From: Liopterus haemorrhoidalis
Taxonomy: Eukaryota > Arthropoda > Insecta > Coleoptera > Dytiscidae
Direction of reading: 5' to 3'
DNA length: 64,000 nt
NCBI GenBank assembly: GCA_963971575.1
Contig: OZ020616.1
Location: forward strand, 21,780,713 to 21,844,712
Part shown: positions 22,603 to 35,370 of the stretch, piece by piece
Position numbering within the stretch: position 1 is the first letter of the stretch
Layout: every line of letters starts with the position of its first letter
The notes under the pieces: generated by a model
Told to the model about the DNA's origin: nothing
What the model saw: the letters and a program-made list of their open reading frames with translations, nothing else
Database searches by the model: none
Position numbers and translations under genes: made by a program

Positions 22603-23084
22603 AGCGTGTTCTACATTATACTTTATTCGTCAATTTTCTAAACTTTTTTCTTTGAACTAGAAGTTGTCAAAGTTTTAATACAATTTATTTTTCAATTTTT
22701 TGGTAGAGAATGAAATTCTTACACGTGTTTCAGTTCATTTAAAGTACCAACATAAATATATAATTCTTATCTTGTCAAGTGTTTATAACCTAGCTATTAG
22801 ATTTGTAAAATTACTGATTTACGTACAAAACACAATTTATATATTCGCCTATTCAAACCAATGATCAACAAAACACTATTAAACACGTGGTAATACAAAA
22901 TATTTACAAGCGTAATTTTAATGTTGGTACTGTTGTTAAAGTTGAAAATATTTTCAAGAAAAGTTTGTTCAAATCTAGTTTTGAATAAAGTTGACCTTGA
23001 CTACATAAAGTGTTCTACACTGTACAATTTTACTGATTTATTTCTAGTACAAGTTCTAGTCAAAGAAATAATGTAGAACACGCT
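22603..23084. mobile_element. Candidate PIF/Harbinger-type MITE
   Basis: AGCGTGTTCTACATTAT at 22603 is the inverted copy of ATAATGTAGAACACGCT ending at 23084. TTA directly flanks both ends (22600-22602, 23085-23087). A 3-bp TTA duplication is typical of PIF/Harbinger elements. A looser inverted match continues inward (ctttgaactagaagtt / aagttctagtcaaag). No coding capacity. Confidence 0.6.
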
Positions 23085-23754
23085 TTATTAACTTTGCTTT
23101 CTTGCCTCGTATTACTTAACCAGCGAGCAGTGGCGTACGAAATTTGGATACGCATGGGACTTAGAGAATTTATGGCGTGGGGAACCATTTAGTTACGCAT
23201 TTCGTGTCTTTGTTTTTCGCTATCTGTTTCTGCGCGGACCTTAGCCCCATCCGCTACGGGTCGCTCGCTGAGGTATACTGTAGATTACAGCGAAATGCTT
23301 GTTTAAAGCTATATTTCGCTGCGTACTGAGTTATACTTAACTTAAGTGAATAAACGTCTTAAAACGAATAGAGGCCTTAATCTAATTTGTACGAGAATTG
23401 CTCGCTACTAGGTGTTTTCGGTTATGTTGTATGGAATGGAAACTTGGCCTTTGAATATAGGACACATCGGAAAATTGATTTGAAATGTAAGTTTAACGTA
23501 AAGTATACTGAATATCACATCAATGGCGACGATCACAAATAAAGAAATTGTGCAAAGAAAGGAGAAGGAACGAGAACTTATTCTTATTATTTAGAGAAAA
23601 AAGCTGAACATGTCATGAGTGGAAAAAAAAAATATGAACTAATAAAACTTATCATGCAAGGAGAGATTTTGGGTAAGCAAAATGTGGGACAACCAAGAAC
23701 TATCTAGCTAGAAAATCTACGTCAGTGTGTTAGATGTTTATATTAGAGTATATA

Positions 23755-24818
23755 CAGGGTGTTTGTTTGAAACGCCGCACCTCGAATAACTCCTTTATTA
23801 TAAGAGATAAAAAAAAAAAAATTACAAGAAAAGTTAAACTAGACAAAAAGGGCCACTCAAGGACTATAATAAGAATTCAGCATCAATTCGGGTTTCAACG
23901 GAAATTGTTTCAACTTTTTAACTAGCATAGGGAATCGGTACTTTAATTTAATTTTCTTGAAAGTACATTAAATCAGCTTTACAAGAATATCAAAATATCA
24001 TACTTTAACTTTAGCCATTTCAAAATCGTGACCATTTATTTACAAAATAATAAATAACATAAATCGTACAAAGTTAAACATAGCAAGCTATGAAAATGAT
24101 TTTGTTACATAAAAAAAAAAAAACAAACAAAACCTGCAATTTTTCTTGCCTGTTAGTACGAGTTTGATATTAAAGCTGATAATATCAAATCGTTTGTAAT
24201 TATGGCTTACGTACGTTATTAAAATGAAGAAATAACAGATATGGTTCTGACATTCGGGGAATATCAAATAAATTCTGTTAGGGCCCAGCAACTCTACCAA
24301 GAAAGGTATCCTGAAGGTAAAGGTTAGAAGACTTAGAACATAGGGTAAGAACAGCCGTTCTAAATGTAATGGAAGAGTTTTTATTACGAATGAGAAAATG
24401 TATGGATAACAACGGCAGACATATTGAACATTTGTAAATATTCCTTAGTTTATTACTAACTTTAGTCATATTTTGTTTTATTGTTTTTCCTATTTACGTA
24501 ATGTTATATCTTTTTATAATTTAGTTTCTACGATTTTTATGTTATTTTGTAAATAAATGGTCGCCATTTTGAAATGGTTAAAATTAAAGTATGATACTTT
24601 GAGATTTGTAAAGTTCATTTAATGTACTTTCAAGATTCCCGATTCCCTATGCTAGATAAAAGTTGAAACAATAATCGCTGAAATCGGAAGTGATGTATAA
24701 TTCTTATTATAGTCGTTAAGTGGGCCCTTTTGTCTAGTTTAACTTTTCTTCTGAAGAATCTTGTATCTCTTAAAATAAAGAAATTATTCGAGGTGGGGCG
24801 TTTCAAACAAACACCCTG
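23755..24818 (+). mobile_element. mariner-type element with ~300-bp inverted ends and deleted transposase
   Basis: The ends read CAGGGTGTTTGTTTGAAACG (23755) and its complement (to 24818), with TA on both sides. The inverted similarity runs about 300 bases inward, to about 24075 and from about 24525. The middle holds a transposase relic with N- and C-terminal pieces fused. It lies in the intron between host exons 24966-25128 and 22148-22265. Confidence 0.88.
24202..24437 (+). pseudogene. mariner/IS630-type transposase relic, centre deleted
   Basis: From ATG 24202 the reading is MAYVRY, a stop, then NEEITDMVLTFGEYQINSVR and AQQLYQERYPEG. This is the N-terminal helix-turn-helix start of an insect DDE transposase family. 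After a shift the next codons read EDLEHRVRTAVLNVMEEFL to CMDNNGRHIEHL and TAA, the family's C-terminus (compare the usual V..NGGHFEHL end). The whole catalytic core, about 250 residues, is missing. Family recognition is from these two conserved ends. Confidence 0.7.
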
Positions 24819-24965
24819 TATATTCAAGTCTCAGACATCGTATTTCATTTCAAGAAGAACAACAGTAACGAGAAAAAGTAGAAATGAATACATGTACCGT
24901 TAAATAACACTGTTAGGAGAGATTTCTCGCATGGCTTTTTCATGTACATAAAATTTTCTACTTAC

Positions 24966-25128
24966 TTGTCCTGACTTAATTTGCATTGAATATAGGTGTA
25001 TTTGTTAAAATCGCAAGTTATGCTTCGTCCGTCTGATGTACATTTGCAAGCCTTACACTCCATATATGAAAAAAGGCCTGGATATTCTTCATTAGGAACG
25101 CAATGAAATTGGTCCATTCCAGGTTGAA
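24966..25128 (-). CDS. Host gene, internal exon with six-cysteine module 2
   Basis: The acceptor is ttttgtatttag and the donor is GTAAGT. The 163-base exon starts with two bases completing an Ile codon, then 53 codons, then two bases carried to the next exon. The product runs QPGMDQFHCVPNEEYPG to QCKLSQD. Cysteine spacing is C-x14-C-x2-C-x-C-x8-C-x9-C, with a G between the fourth and fifth Cys. It is close to pacifastin light-chain and VWC modules, which are extracellular and in the pacifastin case inhibit serine proteases through a loop near the last cysteines. Upstream (55628-55846) and downstream (22148-22265) exons match in phase. Protease inhibition is inference. Confidence 0.78.
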
Positions 25129-25914
25129 CTAAATACAAAATTACATTAAAAACTTGTTAAAGAAAACGTTTACCGCGTTTATAAATCCGCGTAAACGCCT
25201 AATGAACTAACAAATATTCACGATAAGTTAGAAAGTATCAACAATCGTTCATTTATATTCTACGCATCGTCTAAGAACATGAACAAGAACATGAACGCCA
25301 TCCATCTCTCGTCGGTACTTCAGATTGTTCTGTTCTGTTAAGATCGCGAGTTTTCGATAAGTATGGATGGTAAAATTGGTGACTTGCCTGGTCGACAAAT
25401 ACCAATTTTTATCCAATTCTGTCCACTTTTATGGTTTCATACATCATGCATAATTTTTTGCCGTTATCGCCACTTCCAAATGAAAATCATATTTAATGTA
25501 CAGTGATTCCTCGCTATCCGCGGGAGTGACGATCTGTCAATACTGCGGATAATAAGAATAGGCATATACATTATCACGGTTCCTAGGAAATATTTCAATT
25601 CTATAAATATCCTTTAGAAATTCAACTGAGGAAAGAACTGAATTTCTGGAGCTTACTTCTTCCTTTGGTTCCATTAACCCAGTTTGAGGTTTGAAACTTG
25701 GAACGTGTGGGGTGAAACTATCAAGATCTTTATTTATTTTAATTTTTTTTAGGGCGCCATTCCTCTAACCAAAGAAAGGTGCGTGAACTTTGGATACAAA
25801 GTGAAAAGTTATAATAATAATAAGTAAATAAATATACAAAAATTGCAAGTCTAAATGGTGGGGTAGTTTATTGTTCATGGCCTATTATTGTAACATATTT
25901 ACAATATTGTATTT
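25129..25914. other. Intronic spacer with one pogo-type terminus
   Basis: No coding signal. At 25501 TA is followed by CAGTGATTCCTCGCTATCCG, a pogo/Tigger-like terminus. Its best inverted partner is at 40844. A short repeat (gaacatgaacaagaacatgaacg) lies at 25277-25298. Confidence 0.5.
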
Positions 25915-25969
25915 ATTATTACTAGAGACAGGTTAAAATATGCAACGGTACTTTTGCCATAGGCGTGCT

Positions 25970-26200
25970 TGTACAATGTTTTTGTTATGCATGTCATTTT
26001 TGTCTTAATCAATGTTTGTTGTTTTGACAATATTTTTGTTGTTGTTGTTGCTATGAAAAAAAAATGAACAGAAGTTGAATAAATATATTAAAAAACATTA
26101 AGACATTACGTTTCATTAACACAAAAATACAGTCCAATCATAATCTTATAAAAGTAAATAAAGAAGCATAAAAGTGGCACGATCCTGGAATTCACCAACA
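25970..26200 (+). repeat. BEL 5' LTR
   Basis: 231 bases, differing from the right LTR by one substitution (tccaAtcat/tccaCtcat) and one base in an A-run. It contains a (gtt)n run and aataaatatatt, a likely polyA signal. Confidence 0.95.
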
Positions 26201-26560
26201 TACATTTTTGGTCCAATCGAAGCCGGATTCACCAGTAGTGCTATTTTTGCATCATTGAAGCAAGTATACCGTCAGTATCAACATAATCAATAAGCATTTA
26301 GCATTTTTTAAAAGAAGTATCGTTCAACACATTACTGGTCGACAGCAAATTGCTAGGCAACACAAGTGCCAAAGCATTTTTCAGCTGGGCGACTGAGAAG
26401 CAATACAACCTAAAGAAGAACCCGATCTTCTACAGCAGACAGCTGCAGATTTCGTAAACGCAGATAATAACAGTTACAAGTTAGGTCTATATTTTGTTTT
26501 CAATATACTTCTCATTCAAAATTTAATATTATTTTATAATATTCTTTAAAGTATTTTGCA

Positions 26561-27690
26561 ATGGCCAATACAAGCGAAATTAAGACATTACACCGCCAGC
26601 GTGGTAATGCCAAATACCAGCTATCAATGTTGGAATCATTTTATAATGAAATATCAGCATTTATTACATTGAATCAAACGCTGTCATTAGAACAAACTGG
26701 CATTATTCAAACACGTCTAAACCGAGCGTTAGAACTTTCAAAACCTTTACGAATTTACAAAATAAAATTGAAGAAATTTGCGATCAAGAAGATTTGGATA
26801 ACGAATACGCGGAACGTAACAAATTCGAAACGTTATATGATTCAATAACAACTAAATTAAATATAATTGTTTTAAATTCTGCTGTTATTCCAAATGCGTT
26901 AGATATTAAAGCGGAAAATATCTCTCAAGCTTCGCCACAAGATTTAGATCAAATAAAATTACCTATTATTCATGTACCAAAATTTGATTGAGCGTACACA
27001 GATTGGTTAGAATATAAAAAGCTGTTTTAATCGCTTATACATACGAATGCACGTATTTCAAAAGCGCAAAAATTCCATTATTTAAGGGCTAGCTTAGTAG
27101 GTTCAGCGGCGAAAGCCATTCAAAAACATGGCAGGGCTTATGTAATAGATTCGATAATAAGGATTTATTAATTTATGAAAACATAAGGGCAATTTTTGAG
27201 TTGCAAAACACAAATGCAAATGAGTCTCTAGGTTTTAGAAACATGATTGATGAATTAGACAAAAATTTAAAATATTTATCAAGTTTAGTGACGAAACATT
27301 GCAAAGAAATGCTCTCTTAATTTACATATTGATAAATAAGTTTGATAAACATTCTTTAGAAGAGTGGGAAGAGTTTGTCAAAAAGAATGACGGTACTTCA
27401 TTAACAACTTTGGAACGTTCTCTTATTGACAAAGCACAAACTTTAGAAAAATTAGAACGTCGTTCAGCTAAAACATATACTACTTCATTTAACAAATCTA
27501 GTTCAAAAAGACAAGGCTTCTTGTCAATGCAAATTGAACCTTGTAAAATTTGCAAATCTCAGCATGCAATTTATCGGGGTCTAGAATTTTTAAAATTACG
27601 CCGCGAGATCTCTTTGATAAAATAAAATCTTTAAAATTGTGCATTAATTGCCTCAAACCAGGGCATACAAGTACAATATGTAGCTCAGGT
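26561..27690 (+). pseudogene. gag: BEL Gag, multiply broken
   Basis: ATG 26561 starts MANTSEIKTLHRQRGNAKY, the coiled-coil-like start typical of BEL Gag. After a frameshift (~26760) the reading continues EDLDNEYAERNKFETLYDSI to LPIIHVPKFD. Then come stops within AYTDWLEYKKLF, and SLIHTNARISKAQKFHYLRA, the BEL capsid block. A further frame (27299-27625) has LIDKAQTLEKLERRSAKTY and the first zinc-binding cysteines (PCKICKSQH). At least three frameshifts and two stops are present. Gag would form the particle and bind element RNA. Confidence 0.85.
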
Positions 27691-30415
27691 TATTGCAAGC
27701 AGTGTAATAAATCGCACAATACATTATTACACTACGAAAACAATTCTCAGTCACAGATGCAGACAACATTTTCAAATCATGTCAAGCAAGAACAAACAGA
27801 CAGTGTTCATACACTTTTATCAACAATTCGTTTTACCGTTGACGGAAAAGATGGTAAAAAATATATATGTCGTGCATTATTAGACAACGGATCACAGTCT
27901 AATTTCATGACTTATTCATTTTTCAAAAGGTTAGGTATCTCTAAACAGAATGCAAACTTATCCATTGTTGGCATAGGCAACTTAGCATCAAATATTCAGC
28001 ATAAATGCAACATAAAAATTTATTCGAATTGCACTAATTTTCAATCAACCATCAATTGTTTTTTATTACAGAAAATTAATAACAATATACCAAATTTTGT
28101 ATTAAACATTAGTTCTTTTGCAATACCAAAAGATTTACAACTAGCTGATCCGACATTTGACGTACCGAGCGAAGTTGATATGTTACTTGGAGCTGAGTTG
28201 TTTTGGCAAATATTAAAGCCAGAAAGATTAAATTTAGGCAAAAATCTACCATTATTGCAAAACTCAGATTTCGGTTGGATTGTAACTGGAACGTTTAATA
28301 TAAATAAATGCAAATTTACTTCATATTGCAATTTATCACTTGAAACATTACAATATGATATTCAGAAATTTTGGCATATTGAAGAAAATTATAATAAAAC
28401 TCCTAATTACACAATTGAGGAGCAACAATGCGAATCAATTTTCGTAAATACGTTTAGACGAAATCCTGATGGACGCTTCATAGTGACAATACCTTTTGAA
28501 CAATCGCCAGACGATTTAGGCAATTCTGTTATAAATGCATCAAATCGTTTTAATTGTTTAGAACGGAAACTGTCTTCCAATCAATCATTGAAAGAACAGT
28601 ATGTTGAATTCATGCATGAGTACCTAAACTTAGGTCATATGCAAAAACTCACAAAACCTGTCAACGATGCACTGTGCTATTATTTTCCACACCACGCAGT
28701 TTTAAGAGCGGACAGTTTAACCACTAAATGAAGAGTCGTATTTGATGGTTCGGCAATAACAGATAATGGTCTATCTCTTAATAATATTCAGCATGTAGGA
28801 CCAACGGTCCAAGATGATCTTTTATCAATGTTAATTAGGTTTCGGGAACAAGCATTTGTATTTACGGCGGACATCACAAAAATGTATCGTCAAATTGAAG
28901 TTGCACCTGAACAAAGAAAATTACAAAGAATTTTTTGGCGCAGTAATATAAATCAGAAAATCGATATTTTTGAATTAAATACTGTAACATACGGCACAGC
29001 TTCGGCACCTTTCCTAGCTACACGTTGTATAAAACAATTAGCACTTGAATACAAGGAAAGATTTCCATTAGCTTCACATATAGTTGCTCATGATTTTTAC
29101 ATGGACGATCTAATATCAGGAGCAAATTCAATAGCAGAGTCAAAAATATTAATTGAGCAAATTTCAACTATTTTGTCAAGTGGTTGTTTCAAATTAACAA
29201 AATGGTGCTCAAATCAAGTTGAAGTTTTAAGTAATGTCAATAGCAGCGATCAGCTGTCGCATTTCATTGATATGGGAAAAATTTCTGAGACTAACCTATT
29301 AGGTCTACAATGGAATTTTCGTAAAGACACGCTCACATATCATGCAAATTTAAATATTATAACAGATAAAATTACAAAACGTGTCATATTATCAAATATA
29401 GCAAAAACATTTGATCCTTTAGGGTTATTAGCGCCATCGATAACATTAATAAAAATCATTCTTCAAGAATTATGGTCCTTGAATTTAGGTTGGGATGACG
29501 AGGTTCCAGATTATGTAAAAACAAAATGGAAATTATTTAAAATAAATTTGCACTATATTAAGAATATTTCAATACCACGATATGTTTATTTAAAAAATTC
29601 AAATAGCATTGAGTTACACGGTTTTTGCGACGCTTCACAAAACGCATATGGTGCATGTATATATGCTCGTTGTATCAACAACCAGAACGAAATCAGCGCC
29701 AATTTATTCTGCGCTAAGGGTAAGGTTTCACCTTTAAAGGCTTTAACGATACCACGTTTAGAATTGTGCGGAGCATTAATACTTGCAAAATTAATGCAAA
29801 AAATCAAATCAGCTAGTACAATTAAATTCAATTGTTTTTACTGGACTGATTCACAAGTAGTCCATGCATGGATAAGAAAACAATCTCGCTTATTCAATGT
29901 TTGTGTGTCCAACAGAGTCGCGGAAATACAAAATCTCACTGATGTAAACAGATGGAACTACGTAAACACACATGATAATGCCGCAGACCTAATTTCGCGA
30001 AGTATACAACCAAATGAATTACAATTTTCAAAATTGTGGTGGAATGGCCCATCATGGCTTGCACAGCCAACTGAGGCTTGGCCAAAATCAGACATAGAGC
30101 TCATTCCAGAAAACGATATTCCGGAAAGAAAATCACAAATTAATGTGTTATTTGTCAAACAAGAAAATGATAATCTAATTGCTAGATTTTCATCACTTGT
30201 CAAACTAAAACGTATAATTGCATATTGTTTTAGATTCATTCATAACTGCAAAATAAGGTTAAAGGAAAGACGCAAACACAATTCGCTTTTAGTTTCAGAA
30301 ATAGTTAGTTAGTTAATAGTAATTTTTTGGCGCACAGCAACAAAGGCTATTTGCGCCTAACGCAGCCCATTTAAATGACTAGACTATATATTAATAACGA
30401 TATATTAGACAATAA
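27550..30415 (+). pseudogene. pol: BEL Pol: knuckles, protease, RT, RNase H
   Basis: In order: zinc knuckles (CINCLKPGHTSTIC, CKQCNKSHNTLLH), aspartic protease (CRALLDNGSQSNFM, Asn replacing the usual Thr/Ser after Asp), then after one in-frame TGA (28729) RVVFDGS. RT follows: FTADITKMYRQIEV (motif A), YGTASAPFLATRCI (B) and HDFYMDDLISG (C). RNase H has HGFCDASQNAYG, the E of RLELCGA and YWTDSQVVHAW. Catalytic Asp residues of RT and RNase H are present. After 30312 the reading degrades through stops (RLFAPNAAHLND) into the LINE insertion. Confidence 0.92.
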
Positions 30416-30612
30416 ATAAATAGATAAAATCATTAAAAATACGCATACTCAATAAAAGAAATCTTGCACTGACAAACACAAATAAATAATATAAAAAGTC
30501 TGTTCGAAAATTTGAACAGACTCAGGGTGATGGTAAGAGGCTGTAAAGGGGCCAATTACCATCGAATATCACAGTCAATACCTAGCAACACATTAAAATA
30601 AGGTGCAAGACT

Positions 30613-33600
30613 TCACACATAAAACAATAAGTTCGATTCTCTCAGGAAGAGTATCAGCCTGTCCATGAGTACCCTGTCGTCACCTAAAGCAACTGACAGG
30701 TCATAGCACAGGCCTAACCTCTCCCTGACATCCTCTAACTGTATACACTCAGTTAAAAAGTGTAACACAGACAAATCTGTGTTACACGTCTCACAGATAG
30801 GGGACTCTTCACCTCGAAGGAGGTGTCCATGGGTCCACCAACAGTGACCTATACGGAGGCGTGTGATGGCGGTTTCCTCCCTGCGGTTAATCCTGCAGGA
30901 AGAACCCCATGGTTTAACGTCTCCCTCAATCTGTCGTAACTTAACGTTCTGTGTGCAGCTCCACTCATGTTGCCACATCAAACTCACATCAATCATAGGT
31001 CTGTGAGAGCCGGATTTCGCAGCTGCATCTGCCGCTTCGTTACCTTTAATACCAACATGTCCCGGTATCCAAAACAGCTCTACCCTCACATTCTGAGCAT
31101 TCAGATTGTAGAGTAGCAACCGGATCTTTAGTACAAGAGGATGCACTGGATCTGGATTTTGGATACTGTTCAGAGCGCTCAGCGAGTCCGTCAAGATAAC
31201 ACTTGACCGACTTTGCTCTGACGAAACAAAACACAGGGCCTTGAAAATAGCGTATAGCTCAGCACTGTACACACTCGTTATGGAGTGCAGACGGTACTGA
31301 AACTGTTGGCGTGGATTCAAAATAAAGAACGCACACCCAACCCTGGTTCCGGATTTTGATCCGTCAGTAAAAATGACAGTATCCTCGAACCTAGGGACCA
31401 GTGTTCTTTGTAACTCATGTTGGTATTCGATAGGCAACGTAGTATCTTTATCAAACCTAGTTAATGTGCGGTTCACAAGTGGACGCGGTAGCGTCCATAG
31501 TGGAACAGCACACAAAACGAAACTTGCCATTTCAGGCATATTAAAATCAATATCGCCCAAAATGTCGAAAGCCCTCAAACCAAAAGGCCTATTGGCTCTT
31601 GGTTTTCTGTCATAGGTCTCTGTATGCCAATTTTGTAGAATAGGATCATACGCAGGATGATTTGGCTTGGCACTGAGTGCAGCCATATATCGCAGGGATA
31701 GAATTTTACGACGAATGTACAGTGACGGTTCTCTTGCTTCACACAGCAGGCTTGGTATTGGGCTGGTGCGAAATGCACCAGTGGCCCCAGTGTGATGTAC
31801 AGTGTCAAGAATTCGTATCTCTTGGTGTTTAGCTGACCCATAAGCTAGACATCCATAGTCCAGCTTAGAGCGCACTAAAGAACGATATAAACGCAACATG
31901 ACAGTGCGGTCTGCACCCCATGTTTTGTGACTGAGGACCCGCAACAAATTGAGCGACTCTTGGCATTTTTTCTTGACGGACAAAAAATGTGCCCGCCAAG
32001 TTAGACGACTGTCAAAAACGAGACCCAGAAATCTGGCAGTATCGGTAAATGGTAACTGTGCTCCATTTAGCGTGAGTGTAGGGTTGGGATGGACACCCCT
32101 TTTCCTACAAAAATGGACACACACAGTTTTGCTGGTCGAGAATTTTAAGCCATTTTCGGTTGCCCATGTATCGAGACGATTGATGGTCGGCTGAAACTGG
32201 CGTTCGATTGTACTAGTCTTTTGACCGGCGACAAAGATACCAATGTCGTCGACAAATATCGAACTCTGTACAGGTAATCGAATACATGAAGCTGCACCGT
32301 TAATGGCAATCAAAAATAAAGTAACGCTCAGTATGGAGCCCTGTGGGACCCCTTTGTCCAGTGCGAACAATTGTGACAGGGTATTTCCGATCCACACCCT
32401 AAAGCGCCGGTTCGACATGAAGTCTTTTATAAAGAACATCAAGCATCCCCGGAGACCCCAGGAATGCAGAGTACGGAGAATACCATAAATCCATGCAGTG
32501 TCATAGGCTTTCTCAATATCGAAAAACACAGCTACCTATGTGTTTGTTTTCAACGAAAGCATTCCTGATAGCTGTCTCTAGTCTGACCAGATGATCTGCT
32601 GTTGAGCGGTGACGGCGAAAGCCACACTGTGTGTTGGCCAGCAAGTCGTTTGATTCTAAAAACCAAATCAGACGCTTGCTGATCATTCGGTCCATGAGCT
32701 TGCAGAGACAACTGGTCAGTGATATTGGTCTATAGCTAGAGGGCAATTGTTTATCTTTCCCGACTTTGGGGATAGGAATTATATGAGATTCCTTCCACTT
32801 GGTCGGGCACTTGCCCTCAGTCCATATCCTATTATAGACATTCAAAAGCCTAGACTTAGATGATTCCGGAAGATTTCGGATCATACGATAATGTATCGCA
32901 TCTGGACCAGGAGAGCTATCCTTACACTTTGACATCGCGCTATCTAGCTCTTCACGAGAGAAAAGCAGGTTGTATACCTCGTCATTCCTAGAAAAGAAAT
33001 TTAGAGGTATAGATTCGAGGCCTGCTGTACGAGTTAAAAACTCGGGTGAATAATGTACAGAGCTAGAATTGAACGCAAAATTAGATGCCAAAGTGTTAGC
33101 AATTTCGACCGCTGGGGTAACTACGTTACCCCAGCGGTCGCATTCCTTGTTCCACCAGGGAACGGGAACTATACGGGGCTGAGTGGATGACAGCGGTATG
33201 CTGTTTTTAGCCGCGCTTGTGATGGAGTCCGTGAAATGATTCACCTCTTCGTCTACGGTCAAGCTCGGAATATGCGAGAATGATTCCGCAAACTTGGTCC
33301 AATCTGCTTTCCGAAGAACCCACTGTGGCCAGCGGGATTCGGTAACAGTATTAAACAGAGGCTTTAAGAGGATTGGAAAGTGATCACTACCGCACAGGTC
33401 GTGATGCACATCCCATTTGAACAACGATGCGAACAGCGATGACTCCTGAAACAACGCTAAGATCTATAGCACTAAATGTACCCGTTGCTGCACAAAAATG
33501 CGTGGGTCTGCCGTCGTTCAGAAAGCTCAAATTCAATTCGTTCAACATATTTTCCAGGTAACGTCCCCGTCTATCGTTCCGCACCGATCCCCAACACACA

Positions 33601-34013
33601 TTGTAGGCGTTAAAATCGCCTAGTAGTATGAAGGGTGGTGGGAGTTGATCGATGATGTTCACGACATCTCGGATGTCAGTTCGAACACCAGGGGGAAGGT
33701 AAATAGAACAAATCGTCACCTGGAAGGGAAGTGCAACACGAACTGCTACGACCTGCAACTCAGTGTCAATGTCTACAGGATCGTGGTACAATGTGTCTCT
33801 AACGAGAATTGCCACGCCGTCACATGCTCTTAACCCCGTAAGGAAATCCGTGCGAAACACGGAGTATCCCCGAGGAGAGAATGTGTCGGTTTCGTTGAAG
33901 TTTGTTTCCTGCAGACAAACACACGAAGGCGCAAAATCTGACAATAAAAGTCGCAGTTCTTCGTAGCGCTGGTATACACCGTTACAGTTCCACTGGATTA
34001 GTGGACCATTCAT
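30613..34013 (-). pseudogene. I-type LINE ORF2: endonuclease-RT-RNase H
   Basis: ATG 34013 opens MNGPLIQWNCNGVYQRYEEL, the endonuclease start. CLQETNF, GDFNAYNVCWGS and IDLSVVSG follow. A frameshift at ~33450 leads into DHFPILLK and the linker, with GPDAIHYRMIRNLP, then RT fingers IIPIPKVGKDKQLPSSYRPI. A second frameshift at ~32525 leads to FFDIEKAYDTAW (motif A), KGVPQGSILSVTLFLIAING (B) and IFVDDIGIF (C). RNase H has FTDGSKSG, AELYAIFKAL, LTDSLSALNSI and GHVGIKGNEAAD. The C-terminus has a Cys-rich CETCNTDLSVLHFLTEC. Only two shifts disable a full ORF2 of about 1,130 residues. Confidence 0.92.
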
Positions 34014-34092
34014 TTCTGTTTAGGTGAGTTACCCCGCAACCTAATGATTTTTGGTTTACCCTTAGGTTGCGGGTCTACAGCCATTTTCTCGG

Positions 34093-35370
34093 CTACACTT
34101 TCATTTGGTAGTCCAGGTGTTTTGATGGACACACTGGACTCCTTTTTTTGGCTCTCACTGGTGGTATCCAGTGAGAACCAACGGATCTCTTATCAGTTTC
34201 CTTTTCAGGAGTAACTGATGAGGGTTTTGTAGAAGCGACCATTCTCTGGTCGCTTCTCGTTTGTGGAGAAGACTGTGGGGTCTTCTCCTTAGGTGGTTGA
34301 GAGAACTGAGGTTGAGTGCGTTCTCCTTTAGGGGAGAGGGATTTATTCAGACCCGATCCCCCAGGTTGTGGGGTCTGAATTTTGGTCTCTGGGCCCACTA
34401 CCACCTTTTCTCTACTAGTATTTGTTGACACTGTCACTGGTGCTGCAGTTGTCGGACGAGGCACTTTGCAGCTACTTGAGCGAAAGATTTCGCAAAGGTA
34501 ACCGGGGCGCTCTCTTTATATTTCCTCTTGGCGTCGAAATACGGTATCTTGTCTTGCGTTTTGATGACCTGTATTGCCTTCTCCTCCAAGTACGTTGGGC
34601 AATGGCGTGATGTAGATGCATGAGCACCTTAACAGTTCACGCAGTGTGCCGCGTTTGGACAGGTATCAACATCATGTTGGTTCTGTCCGCAGTTGGCACA
34701 GATGGACTGTTTGCCAGAACTGAGGTGTGACCGTAACGCTGGCACTTATAGCATCGCATCGGATTGGGGTAGTAGGGACGAACGTTACAAACGTTACAAA
34801 CGTTATAACCCACCCTTACCGATGTTGGACACCTGGTACCAGCGAAGGACACCACCATGGAGTTCGAAGGCTTGCCGTTCCGGGGTTTGAGCTTCCTGCA
34901 TTCAATGACACCTTGCGATGCCATTTCCTGCACGAACTCTTCCTCCGTAACATATGCAAGGTCACGATCCGTCACGACGCCTTTAGAACTATTCAGTGCC
35001 TTGTGCGGCTGAACTGAAATGCCAAAATCATCAAACTTAACACATTTCTGTAAAGTTGACGACGCTTCTGTTTCTGCTTCGATAAGCAGTGTACCGTCCG
35101 ACAACTTACGCACCGACTTTATACCAGTAGAGCACGTATTTCTCAACGTTCGGGCAACAAAGAAGGGGGACATCTCCTTGAAAGACTTACCCTCTTCTTG
35201 TACCTTTACGACGAGAAATCGTGGTACTGGCGCACAAAACTCAACAATCCTTTTACCTTCTACCTTTTTGGCAGCTGGACTAAAACATCCCTCATCGGAT
35301 GACTGAGCATCACGACAAGGTCTCTTGTTTGATTTTTTACGGAGTTTACTCTCAACTTTGGCGGAATTTA
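34093..35370 (-). pseudogene. I-type LINE ORF1 (Gag-like, three CCHC knuckles)
   Basis: The coding similarity starts upstream of the ATG at 35173: the same frame is open from about 35370 (AKVESKLRKKSNKRPCRDA) with no Met. Later it has an RRM/pre-knuckle region (LIEAETEASSTLQKCVKFDD, GVVTDRDLAYVTEEEFVQEM). Then MRCYKCQRYGHT starts the knuckles, and a frameshift near 34725 moves SICANCGQNQHDVDTC and HCVNC into another frame, with one stop. A Pro/Ser/Thr-rich tail ends at 34093, about 80 bases before ORF2. The protein would bind element RNA. Confidence 0.8.

Noticed and set aside
23125..23145. hAT terminus (gagcagtggcgtacg)
   Set aside because: It resembles CAGTGGCGTAC ends but no inverted partner or 8-bp duplication was found.
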